From: an uncultured Clostridium sp.
Lineage (GTDB): Bacteria > Bacillota > Clostridia > Clostridiales > Clostridiaceae
NCBI GenBank assembly: GCA_934746015.1
Contig: CAKVEW010000001.1
Span: forward strand, 1-64,000
DNA: 64,000 bases
Direction: 5' to 3'
The notes below the pieces were generated by a model. It was not told the origin of the DNA. It saw only the letters and a program-made list of their open reading frames with translations, and searched no databases. Positions 28,064-37,268 of the stretch are shown piece by piece. Both the position numbers and the translations under genes were made by a program. How positions within the stretch are numbered: the stretch's first letter is position 1; each line of letters opens with the position of its first letter.

Positions 28064-28219
28064 AATATCCTTCTCCTTCTTAATTAAGGTATATTAAACC
28101 CTATATAAAATTCATTTTTACTGAATTTTCTGTATTTTAAAATTAATCGAATTAAAAATATATTAGTAATATTATACATTAAAATTACTTTATTTCCACT
28201 TTTCTCTTTAAAATATTAT

Positions 28220-28445
28220 CTATCTTTTAAAAGTAATTAGGCTTATTAACTTGTCTGTATTTATCTCTGTCATTTGAGGAGTTTCAAGCCAGTGCTTTTT
28301 GCATCCTGAATAATTTAAAATAACACATTGTGGTTTAAATCCAAGTCTAATAGCCTTTAGACCACCTGAATATAAATTAGGTAAGCATGCAATTCCTATA
28401 ATACTCTGTTTTTCCTTCTAGTAGTCCATATGTTATTCCTCTCAT
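28220..28445 (-). pseudogene. DUF116-like gene relic with frameshift
   Basis: GGAGGG and ATG 28445 open MRGITYGLLEGKTEYY; after a one-base slip near 28400 the next frame reads IGIACLPNLYSGGLKAIRLG and then QCVILNYSGCKKHW and TEINTDKLISLI, the conserved core of DUF116. The protein would be far shorter than usual DUF116 proteins (about 150-250). The start and ribosome binding site look intact, so inactivation may be recent. The gap 28064-28562 holds nothing else I can read. Confidence 0.55.
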
Positions 28446-28562
28446 ATAAGCCCTCCTAGATTAAAGTCAAATTACTCAACTCTAATTTAATCTCTATATA
28501 TTTATATCCTTAAAAATAGTTAATTGTCCCAAGGTTGCCAGAAAGATTACCTACTACAATCT

Positions 28563-28817
28563 TTACTTATGATTATTATAGAATTCTTTTAATTCAACTT
28601 TGGTTTCTTCAGATAGCTGACTTTTCTTAATTCCCTCAATTGCCCCTTCTATAGCATACAGCCTATGAATACAAGCTGATTCATCTATTGATTTTATTCT
28701 TAACCATGCCTCTTTAGCTCCAACTTTCTTTAATTCTTCATAGGTTGATATACCTACCTCATTTAACTGTTTTTCAACAAACTCTCCTATATTGGGAAGC
28801 TTAGATAACTCACCCAT
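28563..28817 (-). CDS. TfoX/Sxy C-terminal domain protein
   Basis: 84 residues: GELSKLPNIGEFVEKQLNEV, GISTYEELKKVGAKEAWLRI, IHRLYAIEGAIEGI. This is a stand-alone TfoX C-terminal helix-hairpin-helix domain without the N-terminal domain of competence regulator TfoX. Probably a DNA- or protein-binding module. A GTG nine bases upstream sits in the ribosome binding site GAGGTG, so ATG 28817 is used. A short open fragment just upstream (KLERILKERLPKEVRFRIEN, about 28832-28920) may be a relic of another gene. Confidence 0.82.
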   Translation of the reverse strand: MGELSKLPNIGEFVEKQLNEVGISTYEELKKVGAKEAWLRIKSIDESACIHRLYAIEGAIEGIKKSQLSEETKVELKEFYNNHK

Positions 28818-28980
28818 TTCTATCACCTCTTATTTAATAACTTTACCACCTAATAAATTTTCTATTCTAAACCTAACTTCCTTTGGTAATCTTTCTTTTA
28901 ATATTCTTTCTAATTTTTATAATTAAAGAAACTCAGCATAAGCCAAGTTTCCATCAAAATTTATTATCATCTGTAAAATA

Positions 28981-30759
28981 CTATTTTGCTTTCATTAATT
29001 TAAGAATATCTTCTCCATACTTTTCATATTTCTTTTCTCCCATTCCCCTTATGCTAAGAAGTTCTTCCTTTGTCTGTGGAGCCTTATTTGCAAACTCCAT
29101 AAGAGTGGAATCAGAAAATATAATATATGGCTTTATTCCTTGAGAATTTGCTTTCTCTTTTCTCCATAATCTTAACTTGTTAAATAGCTCTTTATTAATT
29201 ATCTTTTCTTCCATATCTTCACTAAGTTTACATATAACTTTTTCCTGTGATTTTAATACTCTTATTGACTTAGGATTTAATTTCAGCATAGAATAGGTTC
29301 CATCTTTTAGGCTAACATACCCTAAATCTATTAAAGTTTTAATTAAATCTCTTATAAATTTACTACTATACTCTTTCATTATACCAAAGGTTGTTAGATT
29401 GTTTAAGTTGTTTTGAATAATCTTAGGCCCTGTGAATCCTCTAAGTACATCTATTAATACTGATGTTCCATATCTTTCCCTACTTCTATATACACAAGAT
29501 AATATCATTTGGGCTTCTATTGTAAAGTCCCTAAGTTCTTCATTATTTAAGCAATTACTGCAATTATTACAATAAGGTTTTGCATTTTTATCTCCAAAAT
29601 ATTCTAATATATAACTCCTATAACACTTATCATATTCACAAAAATCAATCATCCCTTGTAGTTTTTTAATTTCGATTTCTTTTCTTGTACTACCAACAGT
29701 GGTATAAATTAAATATTCTAAGGTTCTTATATCATCCCTACTATATAAAAGATGGCATTCAGTTCTTTCTCCATCTCTTCCACCTCTACCTATTTCTTGA
29801 TAATAGCTTTCTATATTCTTACACAAAGTAAAGTGTATTATGTATCTTACATTTGACTTATCTATTCCCATACCAAAAGCATTGGTAGCTATCATTACAT
29901 TAAAATTATCTTTTAAAAACTCATCTTGGTAATAATTTTTTTCTTCATCTTTAAGTCCACCATGATATTTGGCTATAGAGAATCCTCTTTCCTTTAAATA
30001 AATATATAGTGCATCTACTTCTTTTCTAGTAGCACAATATATTATTCCACTATCTTCTTCATGATCTCTTATATAATCTTTTACAAATTCAGCCTTATCT
30101 TCTTCTTTATGAACTGCTATTTCTAAATTTTCTCTATCAAAACTTCCTAGATATGTATAAGGCTTACTTAATCCAAGTAAGTTTAAAATATCAGTTCTAA
30201 CTTCCTTTGTTGCTGTTGCTGTAAAAGCTGTTACAACTGGTCTTATCCTTAAACTATTAATAAAAGGAAGGATATATCTATAACTTTTTCTAAAATCATG
30301 TCCCCACATAGAAACACAATGTGCCTCATCTACCGCTACTTGACTTATCCAAAGCTTTCTTAACATTTTATTAAAATATTCACTTTCTAATCTTTCGGGA
30401 GCTATATATAAAAGCTTAATCTTTCCCTCATAACAAAAATTTAATATTTCTTTAATTTCATCTAAGCTTTGAGTGCTGTTTATATAAGCTGCACTAATTC
30501 CAATATCATTAATGGAGTCTACTTGATCCTTCATTAATGATATTAAAGGAGATACAACTAATGTTATTCCATTAAAAATTAATGCAGGAATTTGGTAACA
30601 AACAGATTTTCCCCCTCCTGTTGGCATTATGCAAAGAGTATCAACTCCATTTAAAATATTATTTATTATTTCCTGTTGCCCTTCCTTAAAGGAGTTATAT
30701 CCATAATATTTTTGTAAAATTTCCATTGCTTTATTTAAAATGTTAATCACTCCTTTCAT
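28981..30759 (-). CDS. recQ: ATP-dependent DNA helicase RecQ
   Basis: 592 residues. Walker A MPTGGGKSVC about 48, DEAH box VDEAHCVSMWGHDFR about 140, motif VI YYQEIGRGGRDG about 320, a four-Cys RecQ zinc site (CEYDKC...CNNCSNC) and a C-terminal HRDC domain ending IRGMGEKKYEKYG. Unwinds 3'-5' in recombination repair. The start is unclear: ATG 30759 has no clear ribosome binding site, while AAAGGAG lies 8 nt before an ATT codon (about 30741) that aligns with the usual family start; ATG 30726 is the next ATG. Confidence 0.93.
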   Translation of the reverse strand: MKGVINILNKAMEILQKYYGYNSFKEGQQEIINNILNGVDTLCIMPTGGGKSVCYQIPALIFNGITLVVSPLISLMKDQVDSINDIGISAAYINSTQSLDEIKEILNFCYEGKIKLLYIAPERLESEYFNKMLRKLWISQVAVDEAHCVSMWGHDFRKSYRYILPFINSLRIRPVVTAFTATATKEVRTDILNLLGLSKPYTYLGSFDRENLEIAVHKEEDKAEFVKDYIRDHEEDSGIIYCATRKEVDALYIYLKERGFSIAKYHGGLKDEEKNYYQDEFLKDNFNVMIATNAFGMGIDKSNVRYIIHFTLCKNIESYYQEIGRGGRDGERTECHLLYSRDDIRTLEYLIYTTVGSTRKEIEIKKLQGMIDFCEYDKCYRSYILEYFGDKNAKPYCNNCSNCLNNEELRDFTIEAQMILSCVYRSRERYGTSVLIDVLRGFTGPKIIQNNLNNLTTFGIMKEYSSKFIRDLIKTLIDLGYVSLKDGTYSMLKLNPKSIRVLKSQEKVICKLSEDMEEKIINKELFNKLRLWRKEKANSQGIKPYIIFSDSTLMEFANKAPQTKEELLSIRGMGEKKYEKYGEDILKLMKAK

Positions 30760-30779
30760 CTTTAGATTTTACCATATTT

Positions 30780-30808
30780 TTTACATACTAAACTACTAAT
30801 GATATAAT
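30780..30808 (+). promoter_or_regulatory. Promoter of the small membrane protein gene
   Basis: TTTACA (30780-30785), 17-bp spacer, TATAAT (30803-30808), about 18 bp before the ribosome binding site. Confidence 0.75.
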
Positions 30809-30832
30809 TATTTTATTATATGGAGGTATATT

Positions 30833-31075
30833 ATGCTTACTTTTTTATTATTCTTCGGTGTTTTATTTATATGGTTTATCTGTATTGTTATTCAACATAA
30901 TATGGAAAAGAACAAATTAAAATTTATGTCTACTTTCACTATATTAATAAGTATAGGTATTAATATGTTTGTAATAAACATAGATACAGCTTTTGGATTT
31001 ATAATAAAATCTATATCCTTTTTATTTCTAAACTTCGGAATAATTTCAGGTATACACTATCTTATTAGCAAATAA
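30833..31075 (+). CDS. Small membrane protein, unrecognised
   Basis: 80 residues with three hydrophobic segments: LTFLLFFGVLFIWFICIVI, a middle helix FTILISIGINMFVI, and a last one with FLFLNFGIISGIHYLI. TGGAGGT precedes the ATG, and both a near-consensus promoter and a strong terminator flank it, so it is a genuine single-gene unit. Function unknown. Confidence 0.75.
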   Translation: MLTFLLFFGVLFIWFICIVIQHNMEKNKLKFMSTFTILISIGINMFVINIDTAFGFIIKSISFLFLNFGIISGIHYLISK

Positions 31076-31109
31076 CAATGGAGCTGTTGCGACAGCCCCA
31101 TTGTTATTA
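31071..31109. terminator. Strong bidirectional terminator
   Basis: AATAACAATGG-A-GCTGT, loop TGCG, ACAGC-C-CCATTGTTATT. Overlaps the stop region of the small membrane protein and may serve the convergent gene at 31136. Confidence 0.9.
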
Positions 31110-31135
31110 TACAAAAGAAGTTAACCTTTACATAA

Positions 31136-31561
31136 TTATTTATCTAATATATCAATAAGTTTTTTACTTTCTAGTTCAGTTAAACCAAGCTTTGTTGTCA
31201 CTTGTAATAATCTTTCATATAATTCCTCTACTTTAATTATCCCTCTTAAATAATTACTTATATCATTACTTATTTCTAGTATTATTTGAAGAGCTTCTAT
31301 TCTGTCCTCATTATTTAATTCATTATTTTCTATTAATCTGTATAATACATATCCACATACAGAACATAATTCAACATAGTCAATAACAATACTGTCAGAT
31401 ATTTTGCTTAACATATATTCTATTTCTACAGATGAATATTTGTTATAAATATCATTATTTATATTAAAGTGAACTGATGCATTTATAAATTCATCCTTAA
31501 GATCACTAGTAACTTTTTTATTTAAGTAATCTAAAACTATACTATATATAATAGTGTCCAT
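31136..31561 (-). CDS. Hypothetical all-helical protein
   Basis: 141 residues without signal or membrane segment. Helical sequence throughout, e.g. IVLDYLNKKVTSDLKDEF and LTELESKKLIDILDK; two cysteines in VELCSVCGYVLY. No family recognised. GGGGGAG precedes ATG 31561. Single gene between a terminator and the tRNA promoter region. Confidence 0.7.
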   Translation of the reverse strand: MDTIIYSIVLDYLNKKVTSDLKDEFINASVHFNINNDIYNKYSSVEIEYMLSKISDSIVIDYVELCSVCGYVLYRLIENNELNNEDRIEALQIILEISNDISNYLRGIIKVEELYERLLQVTTKLGLTELESKKLIDILDK

Positions 31562-31669
31562 CTCTGTCTCCCCCTACTTTAATCTATACTTATAATTTAT
31601 CATATTCTTAAAAAATTTTAAATCAAATTTTGTTTATTTAAAATATTTAAATATTTCATTCCATTTGTC

Positions 31670-31698
31670 TTTACTTTAATATTAAAGAGGTATATAAT
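31670..31698 (+). promoter_or_regulatory. Promoter of the tRNA-fMet gene
   Basis: TTTACT (31670-31675), 17-bp spacer, TATAAT (31693-31698), 22 bp before the tRNA 5' end. Confidence 0.75.
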
Positions 31699-31720
31699 AT
31701 TGGTATAGAAAATTTAATAT

Positions 31721-31796
<76 letters not shown>

Positions 31797-31797
31797 A

Positions 31798-31829
31798 AAA
31801 AAGCCATATTTTTAATATGGCTTTTTTAT
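31798..31829. terminator. Terminator after tRNA-fMet
   Basis: AAAAGCCATATT-TTT-AATATGGCTTTT, with A and U runs on both sides. Confidence 0.9.
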
Positions 31830-31945
31830 TACTTATTTTTGCTTTAAACTGTTGTTGACAATAGATGATATAAAAGTGGATAAATTCAATTATCCACTAT
31901 TAATCAGCAATACTTTGATATTATATATAACATTATTTACTAAAT

Positions 31946-32377
31946 TTATATATTGTTATAGTAAGTTATAATTAAATGTGCTATCCCAAAAAATATTGAT
32001 GATAGTGTTAACAATACTTTTCCTTGTATGATACCGCTTAATAAGAATATTATTGTCGGAATAATAGCAAGTAGTATTGCTTTTTCAATTGATGCCTTTT
32101 TAAAGTATAGAAACCATACAAAACAATATAGTAATGATAATACAAATGTTGAAACTTCATATAAAATTTTTCCATTAGTAAACCAATAACCATACTCTAA
32201 TAATTGTATATTGAAAATCATTAAACCCATTGATCCAAATCTTCCTATCTGTTCAATAAGTTCAACTATCTTATTATTATATTTATTTTCAAAATTCTTT
32301 TCTTTAATTGCATATATAACATTAGGTATCATAATTATTATGATGATAATTAATCCATATACATTTAACCAACTCAT
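31946..32377 (-). CDS. Hypothetical multi-pass membrane protein
   Basis: 143 residues with about five helices; starts MSWLNVYGLIIIIIIMIPNV and contains EQIGRFGSMGLMIFNIQ and a Trp/Tyr-rich middle. It resembles a conserved but uncharacterised clostridial membrane family. AAAGGATATG lies before the ATG. It may share the transcript of the UvrA-like gene upstream (47-bp gap). Confidence 0.75.
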   Translation of the reverse strand: MSWLNVYGLIIIIIIMIPNVIYAIKEKNFENKYNNKIVELIEQIGRFGSMGLMIFNIQLLEYGYWFTNGKILYEVSTFVLSLLYCFVWFLYFKKASIEKAILLAIIPTIIFLLSGIIQGKVLLTLSSIFFGIAHLIITYYNNI

Positions 32378-32424
32378 TCATTTATCATATCCTTTCTATA
32401 AAGTAAGTATTATTGATGAATAAA

Positions 32425-34665
32425 CTATGCTCTTTTTAAGTATTTTGCTGTAATTGTATTGGAGGTTTCCACCATCTCCTTTGGTGTTCCTTCAAATACA
32501 ACTTCACCTCCATTTGTCCCACCATCTGGTCCTATATCTATAATATAATCTCCTTGTTTCATAACATCTAAATTATGTTCTATTACAATAACAGTATTTC
32601 CTTTATTTACAAAGCTATCTAATAACTTCATTATCTTTTTTATGTCAGCAGCATGTAAACCTGTGGTTGGTTCATCAAGAACATAAATATTCCCCTTTTT
32701 ATCCATATATTTTGCTAGTTTTAAACGTTGCCTTTCCCCTCCTGATAAGGTTGATACAGGTTGTCCTAATGATAAATATGATAGACCAACGTCATTTAAA
32801 GCTTTAATATGTTTATAAATCTTCTTATTATCTTTAAAGAAATCCATTGCTTCTTCAACAGTCATATTTAAAATTTCAATTATGTTTTTTCCGTTATACT
32901 TATATGATATTGCCTCATCATTAAATCTTTTTCCATTACATTTTTCACAGACAGTAGTTACTGGGTCCATAAATACTAATTCCGTTATTATTACTCCTCT
33001 TCCTTTACATTCAGGACAAGCTCCATGACTATTAAAAGAAAATAATCCTGGCTTTACATTATTTATCTTTGATATTTCTTTTCTTATTTCATCAAAGAAA
33101 CCTAAAAATGTAGCTGGAGTTGAACGTCCTGTTGCTGTTATTGGAGATTGATCTACAAGGATAACTCTATCTTCATATTTCTTAGCAAAAACATCTCTAA
33201 TTAATGAACTTTTTCCTGAACCTGCAACCCCTGTTACTACTGTTAAAACATTTAAAGGAATATTAACTGATACATTTTTCAAATTATGAATATTAGCATT
33301 TTTTATTGGTAAATATTCATTTGGAATTCTTGGATTTTTCTTTATTTCTATGTTTTCCTTCATTGATTTTCCTGTTAAAGTATTAGAAACTAATAAATCT
33401 TCATAGCTTCCTTGGAATAATATTTCTCCACCATTTTTCCCTGCTAATGGTCCTACATCTATTATTTCATCTGCAATGCTAATGATATCTTTATCATGTT
33501 CCACAACAAGGACAGTATTTCCCTTATCTCTAAGACTTTGTAATAGCTTTATCATACGATATACATCTCTTGGATGCATTCCTGTACTAGGCTCATCAAA
33601 AATATATGTCATGCCAGTTAATGAACTTCCCATATATCTTACTAATTTTAACCTTTGTGCTTCCCCTCCAGATAATGATGATGATTCTCTACTCATACTT
33701 AAATATGGTAGTCCTATATCTATCATTCTAGTTACTGATGCTTCTAGAGATTCTATCATTGTAGCAACTCTCTCATCTTTAATATTTCTTAAAAATTCTC
33801 TTAATTCAATAAATTCCATATCACAAATTTCAGAGATATTAACACCATTTATTTTACAATTTAAAACATTTTCATTTAGTCTTCTACCATGACAAACTGG
33901 ACATTCTTTTTGAGATATTATTCTTTCTAAACGTTTTACTGAATGTTCAGTGATATTAGAAACATCTCTTTTTAATATAAGTCTTGATAAATGATTATAT
34001 AATCCCTCAACTTTTTTATTTACCCTTTCTCCATCTTTTTCATAGGAGCCATAAAGTAATAGATTTCTTTCTTTCTCTGAATAATCCTTTAATTTCTTAT
34101 CAGGATCAAATAATTTAGATTCTACATATTGCTTAAAATACCAAGTTCCTGGATGAAAAGCTGGTAAATCCACCATATCTTCATTCCATGATTTTTCTTC
34201 ATCTAGCACCTTAGACATATCTAAATCCATTACATTTCCAAGACCTGAACAATTCATACACATCCCCTTTGGATCATTAAATGAAAAATAAGAAGCTGTT
34301 CCTACATAAGGTGTTCCAATTCTAGAATATAATAAACGAATGGCTGAATACAAATCACTTATTGTCCCAACTGTTGACCTTGCATTTCCTCCTAATCTTG
34401 ACTGATCAATAATAACTGAAGCTGATAAATTATCTATATAATCAACCTTTGGTTTTTCATATTTAGGAAGTCTTCCCCTAATAAAAGCATTATAAGTTTC
34501 ATTCATTTGGCGTTGACTTTCTGCAGCAATAGTATCAAAAACTATACTTGATTTTCCAGAACCTGATACCCCTGTAAAAACTACTATTTTTTCTTTGGGT
34601 ATCTCTAGGGATATGTTCTTCAAATTGTTTTGATGTAACCCCTTAATTATTATGTTATTTCTCAT
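32425..34665 (-). CDS. UvrA-like ABC ATPase (short, drug-resistance type)
   Basis: 746 residues, shorter than housekeeping UvrA (about 940). Two ABC domains: Walker [10 protein letters not shown] near residue 32 and GVAGSGKSS near 465; signatures [11 protein letters not shown] and [11 protein letters not shown]; Walker B FDEPSTG and LDEPTTG. Zinc-binding CxxC pairs ([26 protein letters not shown]) remain. The UvrB-interaction region is reduced. Such UvrA-like proteins include DrrC-type resistance factors and UvrA2; a role in protecting DNA from intercalators is plausible. The start has a weak ribosome binding site, and the leader is structured (see 34674-34786). Confidence 0.9.
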   Translation of the reverse strand: MRNNIIIKGLHQNNLKNISLEIPKEKIVVFTGVSGSGKSSIVFDTIAAESQRQMNETYNAFIRGRLPKYEKPKVDYIDNLSASVIIDQSRLGGNARSTVGTISDLYSAIRLLYSRIGTPYVGTASYFSFNDPKGMCMNCSGLGNVMDLDMSKVLDEEKSWNEDMVDLPAFHPGTWYFKQYVESKLFDPDKKLKDYSEKERNLLLYGSYEKDGERVNKKVEGLYNHLSRLILKRDVSNITEHSVKRLERIISQKECPVCHGRRLNENVLNCKINGVNISEICDMEFIELREFLRNIKDERVATMIESLEASVTRMIDIGLPYLSMSRESSSLSGGEAQRLKLVRYMGSSLTGMTYIFDEPSTGMHPRDVYRMIKLLQSLRDKGNTVLVVEHDKDIISIADEIIDVGPLAGKNGGEILFQGSYEDLLVSNTLTGKSMKENIEIKKNPRIPNEYLPIKNANIHNLKNVSVNIPLNVLTVVTGVAGSGKSSLIRDVFAKKYEDRVILVDQSPITATGRSTPATFLGFFDEIRKEISKINNVKPGLFSFNSHGACPECKGRGVIITELVFMDPVTTVCEKCNGKRFNDEAISYKYNGKNIIEILNMTVEEAMDFFKDNKKIYKHIKALNDVGLSYLSLGQPVSTLSGGERQRLKLAKYMDKKGNIYVLDEPTTGLHAADIKKIMKLLDSFVNKGNTVIVIEHNLDVMKQGDYIIDIGPDGGTNGGEVVFEGTPKEMVETSNTITAKYLKRA

Positions 34666-34673
34666 TTCTTATC

Positions 34674-34786
34674 TTTAGTAAGAGAGTGTATTATAAGTTA
34701 TCAAGAGTTATTTTTTTATTACCTTATAAATAATAACTTACAACATAATATACATGTGTATTATGTTGCACTCCCTCACTAAAATT
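34674..34786 (-). promoter_or_regulatory. Structured leader (candidate translational attenuator) of the UvrA-like gene
   Basis: In RNA sense, TTTAGTGAGGGAGTG (34772-34786) can pair fully, with two G-U pairs, with CACTCTCTTACTAAA (34674-34688), placing the weak ribosome binding site region of the ATPase gene beside a 15-bp stem. A second hairpin (ACATAATA/TATTATGT, about 34744-34767) and a TAAGTTAT/ATAACTTA pair lie inside. With the mini-ORF at 34738-34779 this resembles ribosome-stalling attenuators of antibiotic-resistance genes. There is no U run, so translation rather than termination would be controlled. Confidence 0.5.
34738..34779 (-). CDS. Candidate 13-residue leader peptide
   Basis: GTG start 9 nt after AAGGAGG encodes MRECNIIHMYIML and stops with TAA 72 nt before the ATPase start. 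The ribosome binding site is part of the 21-bp direct repeat at the transposon border. Size and position fit a regulatory leader peptide; translation is unproven. Confidence 0.4.
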   Translation of the reverse strand: MRECNIIHMYIML

Positions 34787-34795
34787 CACCTCCTT
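34775..34795 (-). repeat. Left direct repeat of the Tn554-like element
   Basis: Minus strand AAGGAGGTGAATTTTAGTGA plus G. It begins at the tnpC stop codon and contains the ribosome binding site of the leader peptide. Confidence 0.65.
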
Positions 34796-35174
34796 ATAAT
34801 TTTTTGTAAATTTCTGCATAATTAATTTTAAGTTGCTCTTTAAGTTCTTTATTTTCTTCTTCAAGTCTTTTAATTTTTCTTTTTAAACTTGCAATTATAG
34901 CGTCCTTGTTATTATCATTCATTTCTCTTTTAACTTGTGATGGGGTGGATACTTGTGATTGTTGTTGTCTAAGAGTTTCTATACGTTCTCTAATCTCTTT
35001 ATTATCATATAAAGTTTTTTTTGTAACTCCACTTTCACTTGCAACACTATTAAAGTTAATAGGCTTTTGAGCCTTTATAAGCCTTTGTATTGCCTTATCT
35101 ACCTTTTCTTGAGTTATAGCCTTACGTTTACTATGAAGTTCTTTTAAATGCTCTGAACGGTTATAATTACTCAT
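34794..35174 (-). CDS. tnpC: Tn554-type TnpC (coiled-coil transposition protein)
   Basis: 126 residues. N-terminal HLKELHSKRKAITQEKVDKA, a small helix-turn-helix-like SGVTKKTLYDNKEIRERIE, and a C-terminal coiled coil (KRKIKRLEEENKELKEQLK). This is the arrangement of Tn554 TnpC, which orients or stimulates transposition. Start codon follows the tnpB stop directly. Confidence 0.85.
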   Translation of the reverse strand: MSNYNRSEHLKELHSKRKAITQEKVDKAIQRLIKAQKPINFNSVASESGVTKKTLYDNKEIRERIETLRQQQSQVSTPSQVKREMNDNNKDAIIASLKRKIKRLEEENKELKEQLKINYAEIYKKL

Positions 35175-37268
35175 TTAATCCACCTTCTTTTTCAACTTAT
35201 CTAATCGACTGTAAATCATACTTCCTTGTGATATTTTAGCATAAATATCTTCGTATAATTTTAACAATTCCTCATTTTCACTTACCATTTCAGTTCTATT
35301 ATACATTTTGGCATTTTCAATCATCGTTTTAGTTGAATTTATTAATATTTCATACTTAACAGTATCACCTTCAAATGCTCCAACACATAAATCCTTACAA
35401 GGACTACCATTATTACAAGTTAAACAAGGTGGTTGTTTAGCATAACTACATTTGCCATTCTTTCGTTGCATACAAGTACCATAGGGGGTATCAAGAGCAT
35501 TTAATTTATGGTTGGTATATAGCATATCTATAATATCAGAAGGTATTTCCCCATCATTTTCTTCTTTCAATTTATCACATTCATTAAAACTAAATATACC
35601 TTGCTTAACTGCCTTATCAAATACTTTTCTCTTAGTATCATCAAGTAATTTAGCATACCTCATAGTCATTTCGGGTGAGGCGTGAGCCAATAATTCTTGA
35701 ACTGTAAGTATATCAGCACCACCATTTAACATTTTAATAGCATAGGTATGTCTAAAAGCATGATTTTTAAATTTAAATAACTTCCCTGATTCATCTAAAA
35801 TATTATTTTTAAATCCAAATACGTTTAGTGTTTCCCTAACCCATCCTTGCCCATATGCTAGCCCTTTTCGAGAACCACTATATCTTACAAAAATATAATT
35901 TTCAGGATTATTGTCCTCATTGCTATTCTTTTTTGAAGATTCAATTAAAACTGCTAATAAATTGGCGAGTTCATCATCAATTGGAATTCTATGTCCCTCA
36001 ACGGATACTTTTTCTATGTCAGTTACTATCCAAAACTTATTATTTAATTTTACTAAACAATCTTGATTTAATTCTAAAACATCAGAGATTCTAAGCCCAG
36101 TCTTAAACATAGTATATACTACTGGAATAATGTCTTTATGAAGACTATTTATTTTATCAAACACTTGCTCTAATACAAAATCTGGAACATAGTCTATCTG
36201 GTCATAAGGCTTTTTGGAAATTTTAGGCTTATCATCTGGTCTAATCAACAATTTGATATTTTTTTGTGGAGCATAATTATATTCATAAAGTTGAATATCT
36301 GATAAAAATTTTTGAACTATTTTTATATTCTTATTAACATTCGATTTAGGATTAGCATTTTTATGCGTTATTTTACAACTTTCAATGTTAATATGTTCTA
36401 TATAACTTTCTATATGATGTCTATCTAATTTAATGAAATCTACCCATTCGTTCTCTTTTTCTGATATAAAATTTATAAATTTAGGTAGACAGGAAATATA
36501 ACTATGTGCTGTATTCCAAGAAAAATTTCTTTTAGTTAATAATCTTTTCTTGAAATATTCCTTAACTATTTTTCTGAAAGATACATTATTTATACAAGTA
36601 AAGTCAATATAGTAATTACTCATAGATTTTATAAATGTTATTCCATATTTATTTAATGCTCTAACATCCCATTTATCTTTTGTCCATTCCTCTCTTTCAT
36701 CTGTATATAAATATATCCAATTATACATATTTTTTAAAAACTTTGCAGTATCTGTTTTTATACTATATGGTTCATTTGTAGTTCTACTTTTTAGTACCCT
36801 TGTAGTGTTTATATTCCTTTTTTCAAGCCAGTCAATCCATCTAATTTCTGCTTTGGATATATCCACATCTAAAAAAGATGATATATTAGGATAATATGTG
36901 TTTATAAATTGATTTAATAATTTCATTGATGGATTTTGTGTGTAAATCGCAGTCTTTAAAGTCCATTCCTCATTAAAAATTTTATTATAAAAAACTAATT
37001 TGAACTCATTATTTACATTTTTTAATTTACAGTCAAATTTTATTGTTTTACAATTAGATTTTACTGATTTAAACTGTTCAATAGAATTAAAGAACTCTAA
37101 ATTCCATATATCATTAACTAAAAAATAATCTGTTTTAACTTCAATATACTTAACTGTACTGTCATCATTAATTATCTTATTATGATATTTAGATAATTTA
37201 TTAATTATCGAAGTTATATATTCTTCTGTATTTTTATAACCTAATAAATTAATTGAATTATCTATCAT
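35175..37268 (-). CDS. tnpB: Tn554-type TnpB tyrosine recombinase
   Basis: 697 residues. Long N-terminal region, then the tyrosine recombinase domain: KTGLRISDVLELN (catalytic Arg), NHAFRHTYAIKMLNGG, AHASPEMTMRYAKL (His and Tyr). The C-terminus has a Cys-rich zinc-like cluster (CMQRKNGKC, CLTCNNGSPCKDLC) seen in TnpB of Tn554. Overlaps tnpA by 11 nt, so translation is coupled. Confidence 0.9.
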   Translation of the reverse strand: MIDNSINLLGYKNTEEYITSIINKLSKYHNKIINDDSTVKYIEVKTDYFLVNDIWNLEFFNSIEQFKSVKSNCKTIKFDCKLKNVNNEFKLVFYNKIFNEEWTLKTAIYTQNPSMKLLNQFINTYYPNISSFLDVDISKAEIRWIDWLEKRNINTTRVLKSRTTNEPYSIKTDTAKFLKNMYNWIYLYTDEREEWTKDKWDVRALNKYGITFIKSMSNYYIDFTCINNVSFRKIVKEYFKKRLLTKRNFSWNTAHSYISCLPKFINFISEKENEWVDFIKLDRHHIESYIEHINIESCKITHKNANPKSNVNKNIKIVQKFLSDIQLYEYNYAPQKNIKLLIRPDDKPKISKKPYDQIDYVPDFVLEQVFDKINSLHKDIIPVVYTMFKTGLRISDVLELNQDCLVKLNNKFWIVTDIEKVSVEGHRIPIDDELANLLAVLIESSKKNSNEDNNPENYIFVRYSGSRKGLAYGQGWVRETLNVFGFKNNILDESGKLFKFKNHAFRHTYAIKMLNGGADILTVQELLAHASPEMTMRYAKLLDDTKRKVFDKAVKQGIFSFNECDKLKEENDGEIPSDIIDMLYTNHKLNALDTPYGTCMQRKNGKCSYAKQPPCLTCNNGSPCKDLCVGAFEGDTVKYEILINSTKTMIENAKMYNRTEMVSENEELLKLYEDIYAKISQGSMIYSRLDKLKKKVD

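Noticed and set aside
33476..33892. Plus-strand ORF opposite the UvrA-like gene
   Set aside because: Antisense to conserved ABC motifs, no ribosome binding site and Ser/Leu-rich shadow composition.
32425..34665. Housekeeping uvrA
   Set aside because: Only 746 residues, with a reduced UvrB-interaction region and no uvrB neighbour; better read as a UvrA-like resistance-type paralogue.
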